Shown one piece after another: positions 8,928 to 18,621 of a stretch of DNA of 33,609 nucleotides. The number at the start of each line of letters is the position of its first letter. The stretch's first letter is position 1. The position numbers and the translations under genes are program-made. The notes below the pieces were generated by a model, which saw nothing but the letters and a program-made list of their open reading frames with translations, ran no database searches and was not told the DNA's origin. Source of the DNA: Bacteroidota bacterium (GTDB lineage Bacteria; Bacteroidota; Ignavibacteria; UBA10030; UBA8401); contig JAGWND010000009.1 in assembly GCA_028873075.1 (NCBI GenBank), positions 1 to 33,609 of the forward strand, given 5' to 3'.

Positions 8928-10355
8928 CTACGCCGCTTCCAGAAAATCCGCAACCCGCAACAGCGTTTCCTCGTCAAAATGCTTTCCTAAAATCTGCATG
9001 CCGACCGGCAGTCCTTGATGATCTTTTCCCGCGGGAACGCTGATACCGGGAATGCCGGCAAGGTTCGCCGAGACAGTGTATATATCGTTCAAGTACATTT
9101 GAAGCGGATCTTCCAACTTCTCTCCTAACCTGAATGCAGTCGTCGGGGAAATCGGCGTGATGAGGCAATCCGCTTTTTTGAACGCATCGAGAAAATCGTT
9201 TTGAATCAAGCGCCGGACTTTTTGCGCTTTGCGGTAATACGCGTCATAATATCCGGCAGAAAGAACATACGTGCCTAACATGATGCGGCGTTTTACTTCG
9301 GTGCCGAATCCTTCGCTCCTCGACTTTGTGTACATCTCGGACAGATCGCGCGCTCCCTGTGCGCGGTACCCGTAGCGCGCGCCGTCGTACCGCGCGAGAT
9401 TCGATGATGCTTCTGCTGTCGCAAGAATGTAATACGTTGCAATCGTATATTCGGAATGAGGAAGAGAGACTTCCACCACTTCGGCGCCGGACGATTTCAA
9501 GCGATGTATTTGTTTTTCAATCGCTGAACGGATTTCCGAATTCAGGGCATCGGTGAAATATTCTTTAGGAATGCCGATTTTTAATCCGCGAACATTGCGG
9601 TTCATTGCACCGAGATACCCCGGCACAGGGACATTTGCCGAAGTCGAATCGCGTTCATCGTATCCGGCAATCACTTGAAGAACGTGCGCAACATCGCGCG
9701 CGGAATTTGCGAACGGTCCGATTTGATCGAACGACGATGCGAACGCGACAAGCCCGTAGCGCGACACGCGCCCGTACGTCGGCTTCAAACCGAACATGCC
9801 GCACAATCCTGCAGGCTGGCGAATCGAGCCGCCGGTATCGGAACCGAGCGCTGTCGTCGACATTCCAGCCGCAACAGCAACACACGAGCCGCCGCTCGAA
9901 CCGCCGGGCACGCGCGTTTCATCAAGGGGGTGTTTGACCGGACCAAAGGCGGAATTTTCGTTCGAGGACCCCATCGCAAACTCATCCATGTTCGTCTTAC
10001 CGATGATCACCGCATCGGCGGCGCGCAAGCGCTCGATGACGGTTGCATCGTAAATCGCTTCGTACTTTTCCAGCATCTTCGACGCACACGTTGTCCGTTT
10101 TCCCTTCATGCACAGCACGTCTTTGACGGCAACCACCATCCCAGCCAAAGGACCGGCGGTGCCCCTCTTGATTTTTTGATCAACGCGATGCGCTTCTTCA
10201 AGCGCTTCATTTTCAAAAACGGAAAGAAAAGCGTTTAGCGCGCTTCGCTGATGAATGACGGTAAGATAGTGCTCGGTGCGTTCAACACACGATTCCTTTC
10301 CTGCAGCGAGCCGTAGCCGGTACGAATCAAAAGCGGGTGTGTTCACGAAACTCAA
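8928..10355 (-). CDS. gatA: Glutamyl-tRNA(Gln) amidotransferase subunit A
   Basis: Amidase signature [50 protein letters not shown]. Confidence 0.95.
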   Translation of the reverse strand: MSFVNTPAFDSYRLRLAAGKESCVERTEHYLTVIHQRSALNAFLSVFENEALEEAHRVDQKIKRGTAGPLAGMVVAVKDVLCMKGKRTTCASKMLEKYEAIYDATVIERLRAADAVIIGKTNMDEFAMGSSNENSAFGPVKHPLDETRVPGGSSGGSCVAVAAGMSTTALGSDTGGSIRQPAGLCGMFGLKPTYGRVSRYGLVAFASSFDQIGPFANSARDVAHVLQVIAGYDERDSTSANVPVPGYLGAMNRNVRGLKIGIPKEYFTDALNSEIRSAIEKQIHRLKSSGAEVVEVSLPHSEYTIATYYILATAEASSNLARYDGARYGYRAQGARDLSEMYTKSRSEGFGTEVKRRIMLGTYVLSAGYYDAYYRKAQKVRRLIQNDFLDAFKKADCLITPISPTTAFRLGEKLEDPLQMYLNDIYTVSANLAGIPGISVPAGKDHQGLPVGMQILGKHFDEETLLRVADFLEAA

Positions 10356-10666
10356 TGTTGTGTGCGAGTCTGCTCCGAAGGGGTTTTCAATGTGTCGTCG
10401 TAAATTTTTTGTTCCGAGTGCAATGCTTCAGGAGGCTTTTCGGATCCGGAAGCTTTCTCCGAAAGGAGTCCTTTGGACGATTGCGGCGGTTCCGGTGTAA
10501 CAACCGGTTTTGTCAGCTCGCTTTCCACGTCGCGCATCGCGCGCTTAAATTCGGCAATGCCTTTCCCCAAGCCGCGCGCCAAATCGGGAATTTTCTTCGG
10601 TCCAAAAAAAATAATGATGACGAGCAGGATAAGCGTCAGCTCGCCCACACCGATATTCTCAAACAT
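10352..10666 (-). CDS. tatA: Sec-independent translocase TatA/TatB-like protein
   Basis: [44 protein letters not shown]; internal ATG preferred over the longer ORF start. Confidence 0.88.
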   Translation of the reverse strand: MFENIGVGELTLILLVIIIFFGPKKIPDLARGLGKGIAEFKRAMRDVESELTKPVVTPEPPQSSKGLLSEKASGSEKPPEALHSEQKIYDDTLKTPSEQTRTQH

Positions 10667-10733
10667 CTCTGTTACTCTTTCTCTTTCTGATAGAAATTTA
10701 TTTACTGTATTACGCCGCGCAAGAAGAACATCA

Positions 10734-10850
10734 TTCCCGAATGCGTTTGTCGGGAATTCAATTACCAATCAGTCCAAAAAAAATTGGATCCCCGCTTTCG
10801 CGGGAATGACGCAGCGTTGGTTTCGATTGTCAATCCCGATAAAGCCGGGA
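10734..10850. repeat. Cluster of short palindromic repeats between two tatA-like genes
   Basis: ATTCCCGAatgcgtttgTCGGGAAT, GGATCCCCGCTTTCGCGGGAATGACG, TCCCGataaagcCGGGA; the second matches 18331-18356 in inverse orientation. Confidence 0.6.
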
Positions 10851-10867
10851 CATGTAACATCAGCGGT

Positions 10868-11050
10868 TTATTTTTTTTCTTCAGATTTTTTTGAATCATC
10901 TTCTACCACATCCTGCGCATCTTTCATCGCTTTGCGAAACTCCTTCACGCCGGTACCTAAGCCTTTGGCAAGATCGGGGATTTTTTTTGCGCCGAACAGC
11001 ACAAGGATGACCAAGAAGATCAAGATCAGTTCAGGAGCGCCGAGATTCAT
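10868..11050 (-). CDS. tatA: Sec-independent translocase TatA-like protein, second copy
   Basis: [42 protein letters not shown]. Confidence 0.9.
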   Translation of the reverse strand: MNLGAPELILIFLVILVLFGAKKIPDLAKGLGTGVKEFRKAMKDAQDVVEDDSKKSEEKK

Positions 11051-11110
11051 AGAATTTTTCCTTTCTCGAAAGTTACATAAACAAAACTTCCGCAGGCATA
11101 AGGTCTGCGG

Positions 11111-11821
11111 CTACGCCAATACAACAGAATGAATTAACGATGCAAAAATTTTCCTGCCGTCGGCTGAGCCAAGCTCCGGTTCCGACGCTCGCTCCGGATG
11201 CGGCATCATACCCATCACGTTTCCTTCGGCATTCACAATACCCGCTATGTTGTGAAGCGATCCGTTCGGATTCGCTTCATCGCCAATGCTGCCATCCGGT
11301 TCACAGTAACGAAACACAACCTGATTGGTGTCTTCCAACGATTTTACAACATCGTCGCCGGCGAAATAATTTCCTTCGCCGTGCGCAACTGGGATTTTCA
11401 GCACATCGCCTTTTTGACATTCGGATGTGAAGCGTGTTGAAGTGTTTTCAACTCTCAGATGCACGAACTTGCAGACGAAACGAAGCGAGAGGTTCCGCAG
11501 CATCACGCCCGGAAGCAAGCCGGCTTCCAGCAAAATTTGAAATCCGTTGCAAATCCCGAGGACCGTTCCGCCGTTGTTCGCAAAACGAACGACCTCCTGC
11601 ATCACCGGCGAGAAACGCGCAATGGCACCTGTGCGCAAATAATCGCCGTATGAAAATCCGCCGGGGAGAATGATCACATCTGCACCCCGAAGATCCGTTT
11701 CTTTGTGCCAGATAAATTCCGCATCCTGGTTCAAAACATGCTTCACAACATGATACGCATCGTGGTCACAGTTCGAACCGGGAAAAACGACAACGCCGAA
11801 TTTTATTGTTGAGAGTGACAT
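11111..11821 (-). CDS. purQ: Phosphoribosylformylglycinamidine synthase subunit PurQ
   Basis: [41 protein letters not shown]; start ATG overlaps the purS stop (TAATG). Confidence 0.95.
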   Translation of the reverse strand: MSLSTIKFGVVVFPGSNCDHDAYHVVKHVLNQDAEFIWHKETDLRGADVIILPGGFSYGDYLRTGAIARFSPVMQEVVRFANNGGTVLGICNGFQILLEAGLLPGVMLRNLSLRFVCKFVHLRVENTSTRFTSECQKGDVLKIPVAHGEGNYFAGDDVVKSLEDTNQVVFRYCEPDGSIGDEANPNGSLHNIAGIVNAEGNVMGMMPHPERASEPELGSADGRKIFASLIHSVVLA

Positions 11822-12072
11822 TACGTTCGCTCTTCCACTGTAAACAGATAATCTTCCATCACCGGATTCGCGAAAAGTTTTTTGCACGCCTCTTCGGTGA
11901 CACGCTCAGCTTCCTGCTTCGTTGCAGCATCAATATCAAGTTCAATGTGCTTGCCCATTCTCACATTATGCACGGATGCCGAACCGAGCGAATGAATGGC
12001 ATGCTCAACCGCCTTCCCTTGCGGATCGAGAATGGAGGGACGAAGGATGACGGTAATTTTAGAATGAAACAT
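11821..12072 (-). CDS. purS: Phosphoribosylformylglycinamidine synthase subunit PurS
   Basis: [30 protein letters not shown], immediately upstream of purQ. Confidence 0.9.
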   Translation of the reverse strand: MFHSKITVILRPSILDPQGKAVEHAIHSLGSASVHNVRMGKHIELDIDAATKQEAERVTEEACKKLFANPVMEDYLFTVEERT

Positions 12073-12104
12073 AAACGCTCCGTTCCGACAACAGCGCAGA
12101 AAGA

Positions 12105-12878
12105 TCAAACATCATAACTCGTTACTTCTTCAACATCCGTTTCTTCGACTTTTACATCGACCCTGCCTAACATTTTCCGCGCGCTGTGGTACACCCACCG
12201 CATAATTCCCGAAAGAATAAAAAAGACAAAAATGAAAAACAGCGCACGCATCCGCGTCACAACGAGAAGCACGAGTGCAGCCGTCGCGAGAATGATCCTC
12301 CACGGATGGCGCTTCCATCCCTTTCGAGAAAACTTCGGTAACGTATCGTACTTTATCTTGCTTACCATTAACAGCGAAACAACAACGATCAGCGGCGCGA
12401 ACGCATCGCCAGCCAAACCGCGCAGCCCGAACACTTCATCCTGATACGTCAGCACAAAGGCTACGATGGTGATGGCGCTCGAAGGAATCGGCAAACCGGA
12501 GAAATATTCTTTATCGTAGCCGATGAGCTGCACATTAAACCGCGCCAACCGGATGCCGCCTAAAATCAACGGCAGCGAGCTGATCAACATTCCGATGCCT
12601 TCGTAGTGAAAGAGGTACAGCTTGTACGACAAAAAAGCGGGCGCCGCTCCGAACGAGATCACATCGGAAAGAGAATCAATCTCCACCCCGAAGTCGCTCG
12701 ACGATTTTGTTATCCGCGCCATCACGCCGTCAAGCGAATCGAAAATTCCTGCCAGCACAATAAACCACGCCGCAACGTCAAACTGCCCTTCACTGGAATG
12801 AATCAGCGAGACAAACCCGCAGAACATATTCAACACCGTGAAGAGGCTCGGTACGACCGCCCGTGTTATTTTCATCAA
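12105..12878 (-). CDS. pssA: CDP-diacylglycerol--serine O-phosphatidyltransferase
   Basis: FDSLDGVMARITKSSSDFGVEIDSLSDVISFGAAP, CDP-alcohol phosphotransferase motif. Confidence 0.93.
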   Translation of the reverse strand: MMKITRAVVPSLFTVLNMFCGFVSLIHSSEGQFDVAAWFIVLAGIFDSLDGVMARITKSSSDFGVEIDSLSDVISFGAAPAFLSYKLYLFHYEGIGMLISSLPLILGGIRLARFNVQLIGYDKEYFSGLPIPSSAITIVAFVLTYQDEVFGLRGLAGDAFAPLIVVVSLLMVSKIKYDTLPKFSRKGWKRHPWRIILATAALVLLVVTRMRALFFIFVFFILSGIMRWVYHSARKMLGRVDVKVEETDVEEVTSYDV

Positions 12879-12901
12879 AAAACTTTTTTACTGTTCAACG
12901 T

Positions 12902-13654
12902 TTATGCAACTTTTTGCTCCGGTACTACGGCGAGCACGGTTTCCCCCGCGATCGTTTGCTCATTCATAGCTACTTTAATATCGGAATTTTTAGGAACAAA
13001 AACATCAACCCTCGAACCGAATTTTATCATTCCGAAACGGGCGCCTGCGGTTACGGGATCGCCGACCTTTGCCGTGCATACAATGCGACGTGCAAGAAAA
13101 CCGGCAATTTGTTTGAAAAAAACCTTGAATGTCCCCGCATCAATGCCGATGTGTGTTTGCTCGTTGTCGAGCGACGCTTTCTCCTCGAATGCCGCAAAAT
13201 ATTTCCCCTGCACATACCGGAAATAGGCAACTGTACCCCCGACGGGAATACGATTGACATGCACATTGATCGGCGACATGAAGATGCTGATTTGCACGGC
13301 ATCGCTTTTGAGAAAGTCGCTTTCGAGAACATTTTTAATTGCGACAATCGTACCATCTGCCGGAGAGAGAACGAGGTTATTTCCTTTCGGAATTTTGCGG
13401 TCGGGGTCGCGGAAGAAATTCAGCGCAAAAAGAAAAAGAACAAGGGCAACGGCGATAATGAGATGCCGTAGAAAAGGTTGTTCAATAAAAAAATACGAAC
13501 CAGCAATGACTGCAAGGCACATTACAGCAATTGTAAAAAAAACATCGTAACCGTATTTGGTAATCAATCGCCGAACTCCATAATTTGCACTAGATATGCG
13601 ACTCACCTTCAAGCTGAGTCGCATATGGCTGGAACGGGAAAATAATACCAACAA
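12902..13654 (-). CDS. psd: Phosphatidylserine decarboxylase-related protein
   Basis: VLSPADGTI, ISIFMSPINVHVNRIPVGG, FGSRVDVFVP (GS processing site); start uncertain. Confidence 0.9.
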   Translation of the reverse strand: MLVLFSRSSHMRLSLKVSRISSANYGVRRLITKYGYDVFFTIAVMCLAVIAGSYFFIEQPFLRHLIIAVALVLFLFALNFFRDPDRKIPKGNNLVLSPADGTIVAIKNVLESDFLKSDAVQISIFMSPINVHVNRIPVGGTVAYFRYVQGKYFAAFEEKASLDNEQTHIGIDAGTFKVFFKQIAGFLARRIVCTAKVGDPVTAGARFGMIKFGSRVDVFVPKNSDIKVAMNEQTIAGETVLAVVPEQKVA

Positions 13655-13683
13655 ATTGAGGCAAAGTCAAGAAAATGAAAAAG

Positions 13684-13712
13684 TTGCGTTTTTCTTGAAA
13701 AATTTTTATACT
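13684..13712 (+). promoter_or_regulatory. Sigma70-type promoter: TTGCGT-N17-TATACT
   Basis: -35 at 13684-13689 and -10 at 13707-13712 with an exact 17-nt spacer. Confidence 0.5.
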
Positions 13713-13718
13713 GTCTTT

Positions 13719-13895
13719 ACACAACAAAGAAAGTTATTGGTAATATGAAGTTTCTGCGCCGACTTGAAGAGTCGAGAAATGTTTCGGGCTGCTCACGACA
13801 GAAAGCCACGAACACGCCCCAGCGCCTGTTGAAGCACATAACCAAGATCTTACAAGCAGCGAAAAAGTCCCGTGCAACCTACGGGACTTTTTTTT
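13719..13895 (+). ncRNA. Candidate unassigned small RNA (about 176 nt) ending in an intrinsic terminator
   Basis: Promoter-like elements upstream, hairpins CGACTtgaagAGTCG and TTCGGGCT...AGCCaCGAA, terminator at the 3' end, no convincing ORF. Confidence 0.4.
13862..13895 (+). terminator. Intrinsic terminator
   Basis: AAAAAGTCCCGT gcaacct ACGGGACTTTTT followed by further Ts. Confidence 0.85.
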
Positions 13896-13908
13896 GACGC
13901 GCGCAGCA

Positions 13909-15015
13909 ATGAAACTCTCTGAATTTCAACAGGTGCTAGATGAATGGGCGCCGCCGGCAGCGGCGTGGAAGAGTGACAACGTCGGGCTACAAGTCGGCTC
14001 GCGGAGCGCGGAGATCGTGAACATCCTCCTTGCACTCGATGTTACCATGGAAGTGGCGCGTGAAGCGGTGCAGCGAAGAGCGAACCTCATCGTCACGCAT
14101 CACCCTCTTCTCTTTCACCCGCTTCGTTCTTTGACACCGAACTCGCGCGCGGGCGAGATCGCGCTCTATTTGGCAGAACAGAAAATCAATCTCTTTGCCG
14201 CACATACAAATTTGGACAGTGTTCCCGGCGGAGTGAATTTTGTTTTAGCGGAGCTTTTCGGATTGAAAAATATCTCGATCCTCTCACCGCTTGAAGGGAG
14301 TATGGTGAAGGTCGTCGTGTTCGTTCCTAACGAGCATCTCGAGCGTGTCGCGGCGGCAATGCACGGCGCCGGTGCCGGAACATTCACGAAATATGAAGAA
14401 TGCAGTTTCCGTACCGAAGGCGTCGGCACGTTTCGCGGAACGCATGCGGCACATCCTTTCATCGGCGTCAAAGGAATCTTAGAGATCGTTCCCGAAACAA
14501 AATTAGAGATGATCGTTCCTTCGTGGAAGCTTTCCGGCGCGATCAGGGCAATGCTCAGTGCCCATCCGTACGAGGAGGCGGCATACGACATCATTCCTTT
14601 GAAAAATCGTCCTGCAGATGCCGGGCTTGGTGCAATCGGAAATTTGCCCGCCGCGATGTCGCGCGAAACGTTTCTTGCAATGGTGAAGAAAAAAACCGGC
14701 GCTGAGGTGTTGCGGTATTCGGGACACAGCGGCCGCATTCAGCGCGTGGCGGTGTGCGGCGGGGCAGGAAGCGAATTCATCGGCGACGCAGTTCAAGACG
14801 GCGCCGACGCTTTTGTTACCGCCGACGTGCAGTACCATACGTTTCAGGATGCCGAAAAAGACATCCTGTTAGTTGATGCAGGACATTTTGAAACAGAGAG
14901 CCATGTGCTTGCCGCCATCGAGAGCCGCTTGAAAAAGTTTCTGAAGGCGTCGAAACACCCTTCAAAAGTTTATCTAACAAAACGAAACACAAACCCCGTC
15001 TCATATTATTACTGA
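13909..15015 (+). CDS. NIF3-like dinuclear metal center protein
   Basis: NLIVTHHPLLFHPL, LFAAHTNLDSVPGGVNFVLAE, VCGGAGSEFIGDAVQDGADAFVTADVQYH. Confidence 0.92.
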   Translation: MKLSEFQQVLDEWAPPAAAWKSDNVGLQVGSRSAEIVNILLALDVTMEVAREAVQRRANLIVTHHPLLFHPLRSLTPNSRAGEIALYLAEQKINLFAAHTNLDSVPGGVNFVLAELFGLKNISILSPLEGSMVKVVVFVPNEHLERVAAAMHGAGAGTFTKYEECSFRTEGVGTFRGTHAAHPFIGVKGILEIVPETKLEMIVPSWKLSGAIRAMLSAHPYEEAAYDIIPLKNRPADAGLGAIGNLPAAMSRETFLAMVKKKTGAEVLRYSGHSGRIQRVAVCGGAGSEFIGDAVQDGADAFVTADVQYHTFQDAEKDILLVDAGHFETESHVLAAIESRLKKFLKASKHPSKVYLTKRNTNPVSYYY

Positions 15016-15028
15016 AGCTGTAAAGGAG

Positions 15029-15766
15029 ATGCCATTGGAAGAAACACTGAAGTTGTTATATTCACTTCAAATTGTAGATTCAAAATTGGATGAGCTGGAA
15101 GAATTAAAAGGCGACTTGCCGGAAGTTGTGAAAGCAATGGAAAACGATGCGGCCCAAGTCAAAAATGCAATCAAAGAAAAAGAAGCAATCATCGCGTTAT
15201 CAGTGAAAACGAGGAACAAAGCCGATCTTGACATTCACGAGTTCAAAGAGAAGTTGGAAAAATATAAATCGCAACAATATTCCGTTCGCAACAACAAAGA
15301 ATACGATGCGCTGACAAAAGAAATAGATTTTGCTGAACAGTCCATCAAAGACCTGGAAGGGCAATTCAACGCGTCGGAAAAAACGATGGAGGTCGCGAAG
15401 AACGAGATTGCCGAATTGACACACACGTTAGAGGAAGCGGAAAAAAATCTCGCGGAACGCAAAGCAGAACTTGCAGAGGTTTCCAAAGAGACCGAAGACG
15501 AAGAGCTGAAACTGGCGCACCAACGCGATAAGATTAAAGCCCGTTTGCAAAAAGATATCGTGCCGCGGTATGAGCGCATCCGCAAAGCACGCGACGGCAA
15601 AGCTGTCGTTCCCGTCAGACGCAATTCCTGCGGCGGCTGTCACAACCGAATTCCGCCCCAGCGCATTCTCGAGCTTCGCGCCAACACAAAATTGTACATG
15701 TGCGAGCACTGCGGAAGAATTCTCGTATCGCAGGAAATCGCAGAGTCGGTCTCAGTAAATATATGA
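15029..15766 (+). CDS. C4-type zinc ribbon / coiled-coil protein (DUF164, zf-RING_7)
   Basis: Coiled coil plus CGGCHNRIPPQRILELRANTKLYMCEHCGRIL; start codon uncertain. Confidence 0.88.
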   Translation: MPLEETLKLLYSLQIVDSKLDELEELKGDLPEVVKAMENDAAQVKNAIKEKEAIIALSVKTRNKADLDIHEFKEKLEKYKSQQYSVRNNKEYDALTKEIDFAEQSIKDLEGQFNASEKTMEVAKNEIAELTHTLEEAEKNLAERKAELAEVSKETEDEELKLAHQRDKIKARLQKDIVPRYERIRKARDGKAVVPVRRNSCGGCHNRIPPQRILELRANTKLYMCEHCGRILVSQEIAESVSVNI

Positions 15767-15910
15767 TACAGCTGTTGTTCCGGAGTTTTTCCGAAAGGAT
15801 CATTGTGGAAAACTCCAGAACCGGATTCTGTGCGGAAGGTAAACTCCCGTACAACGCATTGAAGATTTTTTTTAATTCATCATCTACTCACTTCCTGATG
15901 CATGCACGCG

Positions 15911-16440
15911 AACATGAGGCACGTCAGGCAATCGCTTTAGTCCTGACCTCATCAGGATTAAGGAGGAAAGTCCGAACTCTATCCCGCACGGCGGGATGGG
16001 CACGGTGCTGGATAACATCCAGGGTCCCGTTCATTCGGGATACGGAAAGTGTCACAGAAAATATACCGCCCCGTGAGATGAGATTACGCCGGAAGAAATT
16101 CATCTTGCAGCGTAATGATCTCACGAGGCAAGGGTGAAAAGGTGCGGTCCGCCACAGCGGACTTAATGTAAGAGCGCACCGCGTCCGCCGCGAGGCGAAC
16201 GGCATGACAAACCCCACCGAGAGCAAAGCCGCGTAGGTCCCGCGTCCTGTTTCTTCGCAAGAAGAAGCGGGAGAAGAAGTGCCCGTTCAACTCTTCTGGT
16301 ACGCCTTGCGTACCGGAAAACGCGGGACGGGTAGGCTGCTGGAGTGACGCAGCAATGCGCCATCGAGAGAAATGGTTGCCTCCCCTTCCGAAGTCGTCGG
16401 AAGAGAAGACAGAATTCGGCTTATCGGCGTGCCTCATGCT
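15911..16440 (+). ncRNA. rnpB: RNase P RNA (bacterial, type A-like), enlarged
   Basis: P1 CATGAGGCACG/CGTGCCTCATG (15913-15923 with 16428-16438), GAGGAAAGTCCGAACTC, ACAGAAAATATACCGCC, GAGCAAAGCC, ACAGAATTCGGCTTATCGG. Confidence 0.95.
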
Positions 16441-16465
16441 TTTTTATTGAAGACCTCGCAGTTTT

Positions 16466-18283
16466 TTGACGGGAGGCGTGCGCATCGAGGAAGTGAGGCA
16501 GATGCTTTTGTTTACGAATTCCGGGGATAAAGCATTGTCACCATTCAAAGAATACCGTTGGAAAGTTGCGGAACCTCCAGACCTTGAGCTTATAAAAAAG
16601 CTTTCAGAAGAATTGACCATCGCACCGTCGCTCGCCGCCGTGCTTATCAATCGCAAGGTTGACGATTTCGAAAAAGCACGGCGTTATTTCCGCCCGACCG
16701 AAGAACAACTGCACGACCCGTTTCTGCTGGACGGAATGCACGTCGCCGTCGAGCGCATTCTCGCCGCCCGCATATCGAACGAAAAAATGCTCGTCTACGG
16801 CGACTACGATGTTGACGGCACGAACGGTGCAAGCATGCTGTACCTTTTCTTCCGCGAAATCGGCTGCAACGTTTCCTATTACATTCCCGACCGCATCAAA
16901 GAAGGATACGGCATCTCACACGCCGGGATTGATCAAGCGAAAAGAACGGGCATCTCGCTCATGGTGGCCGTTGACTGCGGCATCACGGCAGTTGAGCAAG
17001 TTGAATATGCCCGCTCGCTCGGCGTTGACGTTATCATTTGCGACCACCATGAACCGGGGAACACGATTCCGAACGCCGTTGCCGGTCTCGATCCGATCAA
17101 ACCCGCTTCGCAGTACCCGTTCAAATTTCTCTGCGGCTGCGGCGTCGGGTTCAAGCTGATTCAAGCAATTGCGCGAACCATCGGCGACGAAATTTCTGTC
17201 TCGAAGTATTTGGATTTTGTCGCAATCGCGACAACGGCGGACATCGTTCCTTTGGTTGAAGAGAACCGTGTCTTTGTGAAGTTAGGATTGGAATTGATCA
17301 ACAAGAACCCGCGCTCCGGCATTCACGCCTTGCTTCAAAGCGCCGGACTTGAAGTCGGCTCCATCGCAACAGGACAAATTGTTTTCGTGATGGCGCCGCG
17401 CATCAATGCGGTGGGAAGATTAGGCAACGCGATGCGTGCCGTAGACCTTCTCGTCAGCGAAAGTTTCAGCAAAGCTGTAGAATACGCGCGCGTGCTCGAG
17501 CAGGAAAACCAGACTCGCCGGAAAATTGACGAGGACGTTTTTCTTCACGCGCAGCAGCTCGTGGAAGAATATCTCGATGTCGACAGCGACGGGGCAATCA
17601 TTCTTCATCAGGAACAATGGCATCCCGGCGTTATCGGTATTGTTGCGTCGCGCATCGTGGAAAAATATTATCGTCCCGCAATTATGCTCACAACGGTAGA
17701 CGGTGTCGTGAAAGGCTCCGCCCGCAGCGTCGCGGGCTTCAACATTTACCAGGCGCTGAAACGCTGCGAGGGCAAATTGCTCCAGTTCGGCGGTCACAAA
17801 TATGCAGCGGGTTTGACGGTGGACCCTGAGCGTCTTGAAGAATTCAAGGAAGCGTTCAACGCCGTCGCCAAAGAATTACTGACCGACGATCTCCGCACGC
17901 CGGAAATTGCTATTGATGCAGAAATCGATCTCGCGGAGCTTACGCCGAAATATCTGCGCATCCTCAAACAATTTGCGCCGTTCGGACCGAAAAACATGCG
18001 CCCGATGTTCGTCGCACATGATGTCGAGCTTGTCGGCACGCCGCGCATTGTCGGGAAAAATCATCTCCGGTTCAAGATCCGGAAAAACGGCACTACCTTT
18101 GATTGCATCGGCTTCGGCTTGGGCGATCTTCTTCCCCGCTTGAACGGTACACCACCTGAAACCCAGAAAGATCCCGGAACGCAGAACGGCGGAAGGAAAG
18201 ATTTAAGCATCGTCTTTTCTGTTGACGAAAACGATTACACCGGCGTGCAACTTCCGCAGTTGAAGATTAAGGATTTGAAATAA
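16466..18283 (+). CDS. recJ: Single-stranded-DNA-specific exonuclease RecJ
   Basis: MLVYGDYDVDGTNGASMLY, DCGITA, CDHHEPG, VIGIVASRIVEKY, FGGHKYAAGL; start could be 16502. Confidence 0.95.
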   Translation: MTGGVRIEEVRQMLLFTNSGDKALSPFKEYRWKVAEPPDLELIKKLSEELTIAPSLAAVLINRKVDDFEKARRYFRPTEEQLHDPFLLDGMHVAVERILAARISNEKMLVYGDYDVDGTNGASMLYLFFREIGCNVSYYIPDRIKEGYGISHAGIDQAKRTGISLMVAVDCGITAVEQVEYARSLGVDVIICDHHEPGNTIPNAVAGLDPIKPASQYPFKFLCGCGVGFKLIQAIARTIGDEISVSKYLDFVAIATTADIVPLVEENRVFVKLGLELINKNPRSGIHALLQSAGLEVGSIATGQIVFVMAPRINAVGRLGNAMRAVDLLVSESFSKAVEYARVLEQENQTRRKIDEDVFLHAQQLVEEYLDVDSDGAIILHQEQWHPGVIGIVASRIVEKYYRPAIMLTTVDGVVKGSARSVAGFNIYQALKRCEGKLLQFGGHKYAAGLTVDPERLEEFKEAFNAVAKELLTDDLRTPEIAIDAEIDLAELTPKYLRILKQFAPFGPKNMRPMFVAHDVELVGTPRIVGKNHLRFKIRKNGTTFDCIGFGLGDLLPRLNGTPPETQKDPGTQNGGRKDLSIVFSVDENDYTGVQLPQLKIKDLK

Positions 18284-18330
18284 TTCATGTTACGCAAAAA
18301 TAGTTTTATCGAAAAACCAACAACCGGGAT

Positions 18331-18356
18331 CGTCATTCCCGCGAAAGCGGGAATCC
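18331..18356. repeat. Palindromic repeat CGTCATTCCCGCGAAAGCGGGAATCC
   Basis: Inverse of the element at 10786-10811. Confidence 0.65.
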
Positions 18357-18445
18357 AAATTATCGATGCCCGGTTGGTATTAGTTTCGAGTGCCACAAAT
18401 GCGGTATTGCATTTCTCTGACTCGAAACGCGGAAATTAAATTCTT

Positions 18446-18575
18446 GAAACATCTGAAAAACCCTCTAGTTAGTCGTGGTGAGCGAAGTCGAACCATGATA
18501 TTGTTCCAGTTTTCGCACTTCGACTACGCTCAGTGCAACAGAGCGTTATTTAAAAATAATTTTTCAGATGTCTCT
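18446..18575. repeat. MITE-like dispersed repeat, copy 3
   Basis: Ends GAAACATCTGAAAAA / TTTTTCAGATGTCTC; core matches copies 1 and 2. Confidence 0.75.
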
Positions 18576-18621
18576 TCTCAATATTCAATTCTCAATTTGC
18601 AATTTGCAACGGAGTATAACC

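Noticed and set aside
9605-10238. Arginine-rich plus-strand ORFs
   Set aside because: Antisense to gatA; composition is an artefact of the opposite strand.
12606-13471. Overlapping plus-strand ORFs (206 and 202 aa)
   Set aside because: Antisense to pssA and psd, which have clear family motifs.
13719-13895. tmRNA or SRP RNA
   Set aside because: No tRNA-like acceptor/T-arm sequence and no SRP tetraloop consensus seen.
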